Counted from the first letter of the stretch, positions 14,250 to 21,884 are shown. The stretch is 26,359 nt of DNA from a virus (IMGVR_UViG_3300041417_000006:1-26359), one strand, 5' to 3'. Numbers and translations: made by a program. Notes: generated by a model from the letters alone, not told the origin.

Positions 14250-16016
14250 ATGACCCATGAAGCCCAGACCATTTTCAAAGTAGAAGACAAAGTAGCGCGA
14301 ACCTTCGATGGTTTTGAAAACTTCGCGGCCCGTCTGGGTGTGGTGGCAAGAGGCGAAGAAGGCGGGCGCGGCACCAATATTATTAGTGAAGGCAACTACA
14401 TTCTCAATCTGGTCACACGCAATCGTGTGCTGCTTGAGGCTGCTTACCGGGGCTCTTGGATTGTCGGGCGCGTGATCGATTCAGTGGCCGAAGATATGAC
14501 CAAAGCCGGTGTCATTCTCAACACCAATGACGAGGCTGAAAAGATCCAAGAGTTTGAAGTGCAGCTCTCGCGCCTTCAAATCTGGCAATCTATCTGTGAC
14601 GGAATTAAGTGGGGACGGCTTTACGGCGGAGCACTTGCAGTCGTCCAGATTGATGGACAAGATCCCGCCACACCTCTTGATCTGGATACAGTGGGGGAGG
14701 GGCAATTCAAAGGCTTGGTGGTTTATGATCGGTGGCAAGTTTATCCCGTTCTTTCAAAGCTCATTGAGTCAGGTCCTAACATGGGACTTCCCGCCTATTA
14801 TGACATCGTGCTTGGATCAAATCTTAATGACCCCGGTAGAGAACCAGGAGGTCAAATTACTTCAAATCCTAATTCCCATGTGCGTGTGCATCACTCACGA
14901 TGTGCACGCTTCGGCGGGATTAAGCTTCCGTTTTTCCAAGCCATCACGGAAATGATGTGGGATGAGTCCGTACTTGAGCGCCTCTGGGATAGGCTGGTTG
15001 AATTTGATACGGCAACATCCAGTGCAGGCTCTCTCATTTTGCGCGCTAATTTGAGAACGGTTGGCGTGAAAGGACTTCGCGAGATTTTAGCTGCGGGTGG
15101 AAAAGCTCAAGAGGGACTCATTGCCCAATTTGAAATGATGAGGCAGCTTCAAACGAATGAGGGCATTACGCTCTTGGATGAGGAAGACAATTTCCAATCC
15201 ACTGCCTATTCGTTCGCTGGCCTCAGTGACATGCTCATCCAATTCGGCCAACAATTGTCGGGCTCATGTGAAGTACCCATGGTGAGGTTGTTCGGACAAT
15301 CACCCTCTGGGATGAATTCCACTGGTGAGAACGACATGCGCATGTATTACGATTCCATCAATGCAAAGCAGGAAGCGCATCTCAGAAATCCAGTTGAGAT
15401 GATTCTTAAAGTGCTTTGGCGTTCGTTCTTTGGTGAGCCCGCACCGATGGATTTATCTTTTGATTTCACTCCGCTTTGGCAGATTTCAGAGAAAGAGAAA
15501 GCAGACATCGCAAAGACCAACACTGACACGATTGTCGAAGCTCACGGAGAAGGTCTAGTCGACACACAGACTGCGATGAAAGAGCTGAAACAAATGTCAG
15601 GCGATTGTGGCATTTTCACGCACATCACCGATGAACAAATTGAAGAGGCTGAGAATGAAGAGCCACCCTCACCTGAGCTAACCGGCCCTGGTGGTGGCAC
15701 GACGGGTGATCCAGGTGAGGGGCCAAAGAGCCCACTTGAGAAGCCACAGCCCAAACCACAAAACAAAGCCAATGATTCCATCTGGGTAAAAGTAAAGCAT
15801 TGGGCGTGGGATGCGGTAAAAAGTCCGGTGAATGATCCCGGCGTTGCCGGTACGATGAAAGAATTTTATGCAGGCACACTGAAAAGCTCCTCAGGCCAGA
15901 AAGTCACAAGTAAGAAGCAAGCACTTGCAATCGGCTACAGCGAGGAAGGCGAAGACGCCGGCCCAACAATGGCAAGTGACCATCAAAAAATTAAAGACTG
16001 GCTGGCCAAGCAATGA
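14250..16016 (+). CDS. DUF1073-type portal protein with a C-terminal DUF6496-like extension
   Basis: 588 residues. The core (about 30-470) matches the phage portal family DUF1073: NYILNLVTRNR, IVGRVIDSVAEDMTKAG, GRLYGGALAVVQIDG, and VPMVRLFGQSPSGMNSTGENDMRMYYD. It forms the dodecameric ring at the capsid vertex through which terminase pumps DNA. After an acidic/proline linker (about 475-510), residues 535-567 (TMKEFYAGTLKSS...KVTSKKQALAIGYSEEG) look like the small DUF6496 module, normally a separate protein. The stop overlaps the next start (ATGA). Confidence 0.93.
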   Translation: MTHEAQTIFKVEDKVARTFDGFENFAARLGVVARGEEGGRGTNIISEGNYILNLVTRNRVLLEAAYRGSWIVGRVIDSVAEDMTKAGVILNTNDEAEKIQEFEVQLSRLQIWQSICDGIKWGRLYGGALAVVQIDGQDPATPLDLDTVGEGQFKGLVVYDRWQVYPVLSKLIESGPNMGLPAYYDIVLGSNLNDPGREPGGQITSNPNSHVRVHHSRCARFGGIKLPFFQAITEMMWDESVLERLWDRLVEFDTATSSAGSLILRANLRTVGVKGLREILAAGGKAQEGLIAQFEMMRQLQTNEGITLLDEEDNFQSTAYSFAGLSDMLIQFGQQLSGSCEVPMVRLFGQSPSGMNSTGENDMRMYYDSINAKQEAHLRNPVEMILKVLWRSFFGEPAPMDLSFDFTPLWQISEKEKADIAKTNTDTIVEAHGEGLVDTQTAMKELKQMSGDCGIFTHITDEQIEEAENEEPPSPELTGPGGGTTGDPGEGPKSPLEKPQPKPQNKANDSIWVKVKHWAWDAVKSPVNDPGVAGTMKEFYAGTLKSSSGQKVTSKKQALAIGYSEEGEDAGPTMASDHQKIKDWLAKQ

Positions 16017-16240
16017 AGTGTGACAAATGCGGTGGAAGAGGATGGCATGAATCGTGGCATGGCGATGGTGCGAGCTGGACGCCGTCGCTTTCACAATGCC
16101 CCAATCGCTGCAACATCCAAGGCTATTCCGACGAAGTAAAAGTGAGATTGAACAATCCCCACCACGTAACAGAGCGGCCCGTGCTTCAATCGATCTCGCC
16201 GCCAAAACCCTTAAGACCCTTATTGAAACTGGTGCGATGA
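16013..16240 (+). CDS. Small zinc-finger protein (75 aa)
   Basis: ATG overlaps the portal stop (ATGA), which implies coupled translation. CDKCGGRGW (3-11) and CPNRC (29-33) make a DnaJ-like zinc site, followed by GYSDEVKVRLNN. The C-terminal 25 residues run opposite the start of the next frame and are proline/leucine-rich, so they may not be conserved. Similar tiny zinc proteins occur next to portals in related phages, to my recollection. Function unknown. Confidence 0.6.
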   Translation: MKCDKCGGRGWHESWHGDGASWTPSLSQCPNRCNIQGYSDEVKVRLNNPHHVTERPVLQSISPPKPLRPLLKLVR

Positions 16241-16482
16241 TCATCATCAACGACGCAGGCGAAAAAGAAGTTGTTTATTTTTTAGGCGAGAAAATGGAGC
16301 AAATTGTCGAGCAAGTGTTTCGTGTGACACTTGAGAACAACGGCGGCAACCGCGTTAAGACGGCAAAAGCTCTCGGGGTTCATGTGCGCACCATCCGTAA
16401 CTGGGTTCGCAAATACAAAGTACACGAATGGGAATTTGATTCATGCCCACCCAATCCTCAAAACATTTTAAAGCCAGTGTAA
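16054..16482 (+). CDS. Fis-type helix-turn-helix protein; start uncertain
   Basis: 142 residues from GTG 16054; ATG 16096 or ATG 16237 (81 aa) are alternatives, and none has a strong ribosome site. The region from about residue 30 already looks like real protein (RAARASIDLAAKTLKTLIETG), so the gene very probably overlaps the zinc-finger gene. Residues about 88-120 (VFRVTLENNGGNRVKTAKALGVHVRTIRNWVRK) form a Fis/NtrC-type DNA-binding HTH. Its place between portal and Mu-F-like genes is odd for a transcription factor; it may act in packaging or late regulation. It overlaps the following gene by 40 bases. Confidence 0.65.
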   Translation: MAWRWCELDAVAFTMPQSLQHPRLFRRSKSEIEQSPPRNRAARASIDLAAKTLKTLIETGAMIIINDAGEKEVVYFLGEKMEQIVEQVFRVTLENNGGNRVKTAKALGVHVRTIRNWVRKYKVHEWEFDSCPPNPQNILKPV

Positions 16483-17213
16483 GTGCTGAAAATCAGTTTG
16501 CTCGCGCCCTGAGACGTGTTGCTCAAATCGCGGCACACGTGGTGGAGGTTCACACGCACCAAGGTCACATCTGGCAAGAAGCCGAGATGATGAGGCAGCT
16601 CAGAGACTATTCTGAACGCATTGAGCCGTGGGCGCGTAGACAATCTGCCAAAATGTTGGCAGCGGTAAATCGCAAAAATAAGACCGCCTATCAGAGAGCT
16701 GCAAATACTCGCGTTCAAAAACAGCAGGCTAAGAAAATTGGAAAGATTTTAAAACAGACGGTAGCAGAAGCGGAGGCAGGACGAGTCGCTTCCACACTCA
16801 TGGATGAGCAAGTATTTCTGATCAAATCGATTCCGCTCAAGGCAGGTTTTCGGGCTCAGTATCTTGCACGTCAAGCGGTGTACGAGGGCCGACGCGCTGG
16901 CAATGTGTCCCAGATCATTCAGGAAATGGATAGAGCGGGTGAGGTGAGTGAGTCGGATGCGATGAGAATTGCTCGCACCGAAGTAGCGAGATCCAATGCA
17001 GTGATCACTGAAGCGCGTGCGGTGGCTGTCGGAGCCCAAGGTTACATTTGGCGTACCACCATGGACGGAGCCGAACGCGATTCTCACGCGAAAATGAATG
17101 GGAAATATGTTCCGTACAATAAACCTCCCACACTTTCTGACGGGACAACGGGACATGCGGGAACATTTCCGAACTGCCGTTGCTATCAAGATCCCGTCTT
17201 CGACGAGGGGTGA
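16443..17213 (+). CDS. Phage Mu F-like head morphogenesis protein
   Basis: 256 residues. The family signature is in the C-terminal half: DAMRIARTEVARSNA, then Y-I-W-R-T-T-M-D-G-A-E-R-DSH-x-x-MNGKYV, then GHAGTFPNCRCYQDP. This is the Mu gpF/SPP1 gp7 minor head protein, which sits inside the capsid with the portal and aids head assembly or DNA ejection. The N-terminal half is helical and basic (residues 70-110). GGGAA precedes the ATG at a suitable distance. Confidence 0.9.
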   Translation: MPTQSSKHFKASVSAENQFARALRRVAQIAAHVVEVHTHQGHIWQEAEMMRQLRDYSERIEPWARRQSAKMLAAVNRKNKTAYQRAANTRVQKQQAKKIGKILKQTVAEAEAGRVASTLMDEQVFLIKSIPLKAGFRAQYLARQAVYEGRRAGNVSQIIQEMDRAGEVSESDAMRIARTEVARSNAVITEARAVAVGAQGYIWRTTMDGAERDSHAKMNGKYVPYNKPPTLSDGTTGHAGTFPNCRCYQDPVFDEG

Positions 17214-17244
17214 AAAAGTTTCCGCTTCCTGATTTCTCATTGCA

Positions 17245-17267
17245 AAACTGAAAAAATGATTCAGTTT
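17245..17267. repeat. 8-bp inverted repeat in the gap before the exported-protein gene
   Basis: AAACTGAA (17245-17252) and TTCAGTTT (17260-17267) pair perfectly around a 7-base loop. They are followed by AAGGAGA, the ribosome site of the gene at 17291. The repeat could be a weak terminator after the head-morphogenesis gene or an operator. There is no long T run. Confidence 0.4.
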
Positions 17268-17290
17268 AAATGTAAGGAGAAATTTTCACA

Positions 17291-18025
17291 ATGCACAAGC
17301 TATCCAAAATCTTGATGGCGCTGACGATTCTCGTCGCGACGACTGCTGAAGCAGGACTTTACCCCTCACTCGTTTTAAAAAATCAATTTGGTGAACAGAG
17401 CAACAACTACGTGATCGGTGGCTCTGATCAAATTGATGTGACTTTCGTCGTCGATCCTACCAACACGAACGGGCTCGGCATTCACGGGCTCGCGGTGCAA
17501 GGAAGCCCGGCACTTGTGCAAAATATATACATGCACACGGCCGAAACACCGGCCTCTGGAAATCCCAATCCGGCAAATGGATATGTGCTCATTCAACTTG
17601 CATCCAGCTCTTACACGGGCTACATCGCGGGAGCCGCTCAATTTTTCCCACCTGAATCGGGCACTCCCATCAACGTCAGCTCGGGCGTCACTCTTGGAAA
17701 CGCTTACGTCATCACCTCTGTCGGCACCACCACTCAAGCGGGTTTTTCAGGAATAGGTCTTCCTGCAGGGGTGGTCCCGGCTGTTGGCGCGGGTTTCATT
17801 GCAGCAGGCATGACAACGGCTTCGGGCTCTGGACAAGTTCAGGCTCCCGTCGCGTCTGGTGCGTATAATTTCGAAATGATCAGCGCAAATCAGCTTCTCA
17901 GTGCAACGGGTGGTGGCTTTGTTCTAGGCCAAATTGTAGGTCCCACAAGCGTGAGCAACCCGACTCCGATCGCGGTTGCTCCCGTTGCCGGAACCATAGT
18001 TAAACTTCATCTTGTGATGCACTAA
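17291..18025 (+). CDS. Virion-like protein with an N-terminal signal peptide
   Basis: 244 residues after a good AAGGAGA site. Residues 1-21 (MHKLSKILMALTILVATTAEA) form a textbook Sec signal peptide: basic start, hydrophobic core and an A-x-A cleavage site. The mature part is beta-rich, with few charges and many Gly, Ala, Thr and Ser. The segment around 125-175 (GNAYVITSVGTTTQ..., GIGLPAGVVPAVGAGFIAAG) is a module I recognise from many phage virion proteins. An exported protein encoded inside a head gene block is unusual. It could be a secreted or surface-anchored phage factor, or a structural protein whose leader is not used for export. Confidence 0.7.
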   Translation: MHKLSKILMALTILVATTAEAGLYPSLVLKNQFGEQSNNYVIGGSDQIDVTFVVDPTNTNGLGIHGLAVQGSPALVQNIYMHTAETPASGNPNPANGYVLIQLASSSYTGYIAGAAQFFPPESGTPINVSSGVTLGNAYVITSVGTTTQAGFSGIGLPAGVVPAVGAGFIAAGMTTASGSGQVQAPVASGAYNFEMISANQLLSATGGGFVLGQIVGPTSVSNPTPIAVAPVAGTIVKLHLVMH

Positions 18026-18036
18026 CTCGTTGAACA

Positions 18037-19425
18037 GTGGCAAAGTTTTACACACCTGCAAAAATTTCGGAAAACATTCGAGAGACGCCAGAAGGCTATC
18101 TCGTTTGTTTGGGTGTGCCGATTGCTCGAACAGGTGAGATGGAATATGGGCCGGATGAGACACCGATTGAAGTGGGCGAGGATGGAAAAGTTATTGTCAC
18201 ACGAGATGCCAAAGAAGTTTTTCGCGCTCAGACGATTGCAAGCTTTGAGGGAAAACCAGTCACCATCAAGCACCCTCAAAATTTTGTCTCACCTGACAAT
18301 TGGAAAGAGCTTTCAAAAGGCATTGTTCAGAATGTCAGAAAAGACAGTGAAAAAGATGAGAACGGAGAAGAGTGCTTGGTGGCCGATCTTCTCATCACCG
18401 ATCTTATTGCAATTCAATTAGTGAAAAATGGGTTGCGTGAGGTGTCTTGCGGATATGAGGCTGAGTATGAACAGACAGGAAAAGGGAAAGGTAAGCAAAC
18501 AAACATTGTTGGCAACCATCTGGCTCTTGTCGAAGAAGGACGCGCAGGTAGCTCCTACGCAATCAATGATCACAAAGGAAAGGTACCTATGTTTGAGAAA
18601 CTGAAAGAACAGCTCAAGAAGCTCAGCAAAACGGTGGACGAAGCCGCTGAAGCTGAAAAGAAAGACGACAAAGCGAAAGACGCTGAAGGTGAAAAGAAAA
18701 AAGAAGACAAAGCGAAAGACGCTGAAAAATCTGAAGGCATGAAGGTCGTCGACAAAGAAATGTACGACGAGCTTGTCAAGATGGTGAGCGATCTCGCCGC
18801 CAAAATCGACGGCATGAAAGGCGCGAAAGACGACGCCAAAGAGAAGAAAGAAGATGAGCCTGCCAAAGACAAAGAAGGCGAAGGCGCTGCAGAAAAAGCT
18901 GATGATGCTGAAGGTGCTGAAGGCGAAATCCTTGAGCGCGTGAAAGCTCTTGAGGCTGCCGTCGCTAAGATGCTCGAAGCCAAAGACGACGCTGAAGGCG
19001 AAGAAGCTGCTGACGATGACGATATGTCGGGCGGTGAAGCTGAGGACGACGCTGAAGGCGAAGAAGGTGAAGAGTCTCAGAAGAAAAAAACGGGCGATGC
19101 TGCTCGCGCTGAAATTCTGGCTCCCGGAATCAAGGTCGACAAAAAGCAAGACCTGAAAGTTGAAGCAATTAAGGCTGCCTACAACACCAAAGACGGCAAA
19201 GCAGTCATTGAGTCTTTGACGGGTGGCAAGGCTCCGACTTTTGATTCGAAAGAAAAAGTTTCTACTCTGTTCATCGCTGCTTCTGAAGTGTTGAAGCACA
19301 AGCGCGGAACGGGCTTGGAAAAAACCAAAGATGGTGCAGGACATCTAGTGGGTGACACGAAAATCGAAGCAATGACTCCTGAAAAAATGAACGAAATGAA
19401 CGCGGCTCTCTGGGCCAGAAAGTAA
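18037..19425 (+). CDS. DUF2213 capsid maturation protease fused to an acidic scaffold region
   Basis: 462 residues from GTG 18037, with no strong ribosome site. Residues 1-180 are the DUF2213 prohead protease: TIKHP carries the candidate catalytic His, EVSCGYEAEY the candidate Ser, and NHLALVEEGRAG the conserved strand. From about 190 to 360 it is a very charged low-complexity coiled region of K/E/D/A repeats, followed by a folded C-terminus (VEAIKAAYN...). This is the protease-plus-scaffold design known from phages such as lambda (C/Nu3): the scaffold templates the shell and the protease then removes it. The major capsid gene follows 1.4 kb from the scaffold start, as expected. Confidence 0.9.
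   Translation: MAKFYTPAKISENIRETPEGYLVCLGVPIARTGEMEYGPDETPIEVGEDGKVIVTRDAKEVFRAQTIASFEGKPVTIKHPQNFVSPDNWKELSKGIVQNVRKDSEKDENGEECLVADLLITDLIAIQLVKNGLREVSCGYEAEYEQTGKGKGKQTNIVGNHLALVEEGRAGSSYAINDHKGKVPMFEKLKEQLKKLSKTVDEAAEAEKKDDKAKDAEGEKKKEDKAKDAEKSEGMKVVDKEMYDELVKMVSDLAAKIDGMKGAKDDAKEKKEDEPAKDKEGEGAAEKADDAEGAEGEILERVKALEAAVAKMLEAKDDAEGEEAADDDDMSGGEAEDDAEGEEGEESQKKKTGDAARAEILAPGIKVDKKQDLKVEAIKAAYNTKDGKAVIESLTGGKAPTFDSKEKVSTLFIAASEVLKHKRGTGLEKTKDGAGHLVGDTKIEAMTPEKMNEMNAALWARK
18589..19425 (+). CDS. Probable internal start giving a free scaffold protein (278 aa)
   Basis: Within the protease-scaffold gene an in-frame ATG (codon 185, sequence MFEKLKEQLKKL) is preceded by AAAGGA and AAGGT, the nearer five to eight bases upstream. 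It falls exactly at the junction between protease domain and charged coiled region. This ribosome site is stronger than that of the full-length GTG start. Lambda Nu3 is made the same way inside gene C. Production of a separate scaffold is inferred. Confidence 0.55.
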   Translation: MFEKLKEQLKKLSKTVDEAAEAEKKDDKAKDAEGEKKKEDKAKDAEKSEGMKVVDKEMYDELVKMVSDLAAKIDGMKGAKDDAKEKKEDEPAKDKEGEGAAEKADDAEGAEGEILERVKALEAAVAKMLEAKDDAEGEEAADDDDMSGGEAEDDAEGEEGEESQKKKTGDAARAEILAPGIKVDKKQDLKVEAIKAAYNTKDGKAVIESLTGGKAPTFDSKEKVSTLFIAASEVLKHKRGTGLEKTKDGAGHLVGDTKIEAMTPEKMNEMNAALWARK

Positions 19426-19434
19426 GGGAACAAA

Positions 19435-19971
19435 ATGGTTAGCTATCTCTATCAAGCCCCGAGCGGCGTACCGGGCGATATTACTCGGGTTGACGACAGC
19501 AATGTCGAACCTGTGATGTTGGTCAGTCCTTATCCGTCGAACTTCGGTGTGGCAATGAAATATGCCGCAAACACCGGACCGGCTCCGACTCCAGTCGGTG
19601 AAGGCGTCACCCCGATGGTGGCAGGCGATTCGGCTGCTGTATTTGCGGGCATCTTGACTCGTGCAGTTCCGGGCATCAGTGGTTCGAGTGTGAACGAAGC
19701 TGTGGACCAATTCACCCCGAATCCGGCTGAGCCAAACGGTCTTTGCGTTCGTGGTTATGTGAATGTGAGCGTGAATGCTGGTACCCCGGTGCGCGGCCAA
19801 CCCGTTTACATTGTTGTTACCGCTTCGGCTGGTCATCCGGCTGGCGCTTTTGAAACCACCTCCAATGGTGGCAACAACGTCGCTCTCAGCAGCACCATTG
19901 TTGGAAACGTAACTTGGGCAGCCGATGGTGTGGATTCCTTCGGTAACGCTGAAATTCGCATCGCTCAGTAA
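19435..19971 (+). CDS. Capsid cement/decoration-like structural protein
   Basis: 178 residues, AAGGGA upstream. It has a beta-rich composition with many Gly, Val, Ala and Thr and very few Lys: SGVPGDITRVDDSNVEPVML..., then GLCVRGYVNVSVNAGTPVRGQPVYIVV. The pattern and the position between scaffold and major capsid genes fit the phage structural cement protein family (Gp24-like), which binds the outer shell and stabilises it. The family assignment rests on pattern and position, not on a strict motif. Confidence 0.7.
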   Translation: MVSYLYQAPSGVPGDITRVDDSNVEPVMLVSPYPSNFGVAMKYAANTGPAPTPVGEGVTPMVAGDSAAVFAGILTRAVPGISGSSVNEAVDQFTPNPAEPNGLCVRGYVNVSVNAGTPVRGQPVYIVVTASAGHPAGAFETTSNGGNNVALSSTIVGNVTWAADGVDSFGNAEIRIAQ

Positions 19972-19994
19972 TCTGAGAAGAGAGAAAGGAAAAT

Positions 19995-20975
19995 ATGAGT
20001 TTCAAAAGTAAGGCATTCAAAACGAAGGACTCGGCTCTTTCGTTTTACGTCAACCAACTCGATAACCTCGATAAACGGCTTTACATGCCCCTCACCAGCG
20101 TCAGCTGGGGCCGTGACATCAAGCTTCGTTCTGGAATCACGATGAGCAATGAAAGCACCAGCTTCATTCAATCGACGTTCGCCGCTGCCGGCTCGCTGGC
20201 AAACTCGAACGGATCTAACGGCGGTAACATGCCGTGGATCTCGCCTGAATCCACTGCGATTCCGGGCGTCTCGATTGACGGAACACGCCTTGTGTATCCG
20301 CTCCGTTTGTTGGCTCGGGAAATCAGCTTCACTTCGGTGGAACTGGATCGCTCCCAGCTTCTCGGACAACCGATCGATGCCATGAAGACTGACGCTCTGA
20401 ACATTCTGTATCAGATGAACACTGACCAAATGGTGTACATCGGAGCACAGGAAGTCGGCGCTACCGGCCTTCTGAACTCTCCTCTTGTCACTGCAGGCTC
20501 TGTGGTGAATGGTGCGAGCGGATCATCTCTCTGGGCCAATAAGTCTCCTGTTGAAATTCTCGCAGACGTAAACAGCCTGCTTGAAACGACATGGCAGGCT
20601 GCCGCTTTCGCAGTTTGTCCGGGTGAGCTTCGCGTTCCTCCGTTCCAATACTCGCTGCTTTGCTCCACGCTGATCAGCTCTGCGGGTAATCAGTCGGTCT
20701 TGAAATTCTTGGAAGACAATTCCATTGCTCTCAAGATCAACGGCAAGCCTCTGAACATTCAGCCGGTCAAATGGCTGACGGGTCGTGGCGTGAATGGCGC
20801 GGATCGCATGCTGGCTTACACCAACGAAGAAAACCGCGTCCGGTTCCCGATGGTTCCCATCCGTCGTGAAACTGCCTACTACCAAGGCATCCGTTTTATT
20901 GCTCCGTATCTGTGGGCTTTCGGCCAAATGGAAATTCCGTATCCGGAAACTCTCCAATACGCAGACGGAATCTAA
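19995..20975 (+). CDS. Major capsid protein (DUF2184)
   Basis: 326 residues behind GAAAGGA. Family features include FYVNQLDNLDKRLYMPLTSVSWGRDI near the N-terminus and the central LVYPLRLLAREISFTSVELDRSQLLGQPID. A later motif is FAVCPGELRVPPFQYSLL, and the C-terminus reads YYQGIRFIAPYLWAFGQMEIPYPET. These are characteristic of DUF2184, the HK97-fold shell protein of Bcep781-type phages. No delta-domain or propeptide is evident, in line with a separate scaffold. Confidence 0.92.
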   Translation: MSFKSKAFKTKDSALSFYVNQLDNLDKRLYMPLTSVSWGRDIKLRSGITMSNESTSFIQSTFAAAGSLANSNGSNGGNMPWISPESTAIPGVSIDGTRLVYPLRLLAREISFTSVELDRSQLLGQPIDAMKTDALNILYQMNTDQMVYIGAQEVGATGLLNSPLVTAGSVVNGASGSSLWANKSPVEILADVNSLLETTWQAAAFAVCPGELRVPPFQYSLLCSTLISSAGNQSVLKFLEDNSIALKINGKPLNIQPVKWLTGRGVNGADRMLAYTNEENRVRFPMVPIRRETAYYQGIRFIAPYLWAFGQMEIPYPETLQYADGI

Positions 20976-20987
20976 GAGGGGGCTTCA

Positions 20988-21200
20988 ATGCAAATCGAAG
21001 TCAAATACCCTCGAATTGTGGCGGGAAAGCTTTTGGCAAAAGGCTTCCACAAGATTGATGACAAACACGCTGACCACTGGTTCGTGAAGGGCCTGATCAA
21101 GTGTGGTGACATCGTCGTGTTGGATCAGCCTAAAGTCGAAGCTCCCGCAGTGGAAGCTGAAAAGAAGCCTGCTCCACAATCACAAAAGAAGGGCAAGTAA
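20988..21200 (+). CDS. Small head-completion-like protein A (70 aa)
   Basis: Starts 12 bases after the capsid gene stop, with GAGGGGG upstream. The N-terminal 45 residues (MQIEVKYPRIVAGKLLAKGF ... FVKGLIKCGDIVVLD) are a short beta module, followed by a Lys/Ala/Pro tail. The same layout appears in the gene at 21256, so they look like tandem paralogs. Small modules of this sort follow capsid genes in many phages and may be head-tail joining or decoration proteins. Confidence 0.6.
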   Translation: MQIEVKYPRIVAGKLLAKGFHKIDDKHADHWFVKGLIKCGDIVVLDQPKVEAPAVEAEKKPAPQSQKKGK

Positions 21201-21206
21201 AGAGAA

Positions 21207-21237
21207 GGCCGGTGGTGTTGCCATAGCACCACCGGCC
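21207..21237 (+). terminator. 11-bp G+C-rich hairpin after the capsid genes
   Basis: GGCCGGTGGTG (21207-21217) pairs exactly with 21227-21237 across a 9-base loop. One further bulged position extends the pairing by AA/TT. It is followed by CTTATCG rather than a T tract. It begins six bases after a stop codon and would lower expression of connector and tail genes relative to the capsid, or protect the capsid mRNA 3' end. Confidence 0.6.
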
Positions 21238-21255
21238 CTTATCGAAAGGAACGTC

Positions 21256-21498
21256 ATGCAAGTTGTGCTCAAAGCTCCTCAAGTTATCGGCAATCGTCCC
21301 TACAAAGCGGGCGCTCAAAGTCTCCCCGATCATCTGATGGGGAATGCAAAATTTCGAGCTTTGGTCAAAGCGGGTCAAATTGTGATCGCTCCCAAAGATG
21401 CAAACGGCGTTGCAGCTCAAGCCTCAAAAGATGCTCAGAATGCAAAAAAAGCTGAGCTTGCTCGTCAGCTCTCAAAGAAAATGCAAGCTAAGGCATAA
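21256..21498 (+). CDS. Small head-completion-like protein B (80 aa), paralog of the gene at 20988
   Basis: ATG 21256 follows GAAAGGAACG, the ribosome motif shared by several genes here; the frame is open further upstream, but through the hairpin. MQVVLKAPQVIGNRPYKAGA ... FRALVKAGQIVIA lines up with MQIEVKYPRIVAGKLLAKGF ... FVKGLIKCGDIVVL of the gene at 20988. The C-terminus is an Ala/Lys-rich helix. Its stop overlaps the connector gene start (TAATG). Confidence 0.65.
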   Translation: MQVVLKAPQVIGNRPYKAGAQSLPDHLMGNAKFRALVKAGQIVIAPKDANGVAAQASKDAQNAKKAELARQLSKKMQAKA

Positions 21499-21884
21499 TG
21501 TTTGAAAATGCCGCTTTCCGAGATGCTTTCCCTGAGTTTCAAGACCTCGCTCGTTATCCCGATGCGATGGTGACCTTTTGGTCCACTCTTGCGACTGCGC
21601 AGGTGAATTGCAATCGGTGGGGCACTCAAACTTTGATGGGCATTCAGCTTTATACCGCTCATGAACTGGTGCTTGCGGGTCAAAATTATAAAGCTGGAAA
21701 TATTGGTGGAACACCAGGAAGCCAATCGGGGCCTGCCAATTCTAAAACAGTAGGTTCTGTCACTGCCGCATATGACACGCAACAGACTGCTGAAAAAGAT
21801 GCTGGCTATTGGAATTTGACCACATACGGAAAGCAGTTCATTAGACTTGCGCGTATTTTCGGCGCGGGATCGGTGCAACTATGA
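21498..21884 (+). CDS. DUF4054 head-tail connector protein
   Basis: 128 residues. FRDAFPEFQDLARYPDAMVTFWSTLATAQVN is the standard DUF4054 opening, and GIQLYTAHELVLAGQNYKA and TTYGKQFIRLARIFGAG match its middle and end. This is the connector that docks under the portal after packaging. Start and stop overlap the neighbours. Confidence 0.88.
   Translation: MFENAAFRDAFPEFQDLARYPDAMVTFWSTLATAQVNCNRWGTQTLMGIQLYTAHELVLAGQNYKAGNIGGTPGSQSGPANSKTVGSVTAAYDTQQTAEKDAGYWNLTTYGKQFIRLARIFGAGSVQL

Noticed and set aside
13148-14395. Minus-strand frames opposite terminase and portal
   Set aside because: Strong family motifs on the plus strand account for the whole stretch, and the antisense frames lack ribosome sites and recognisable domains.
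18418-19344. 308-codon minus-strand frame rich in Phe
   Set aside because: It is the antisense of the Lys/Glu-rich scaffold region; the low-complexity composition keeps that frame open by chance.
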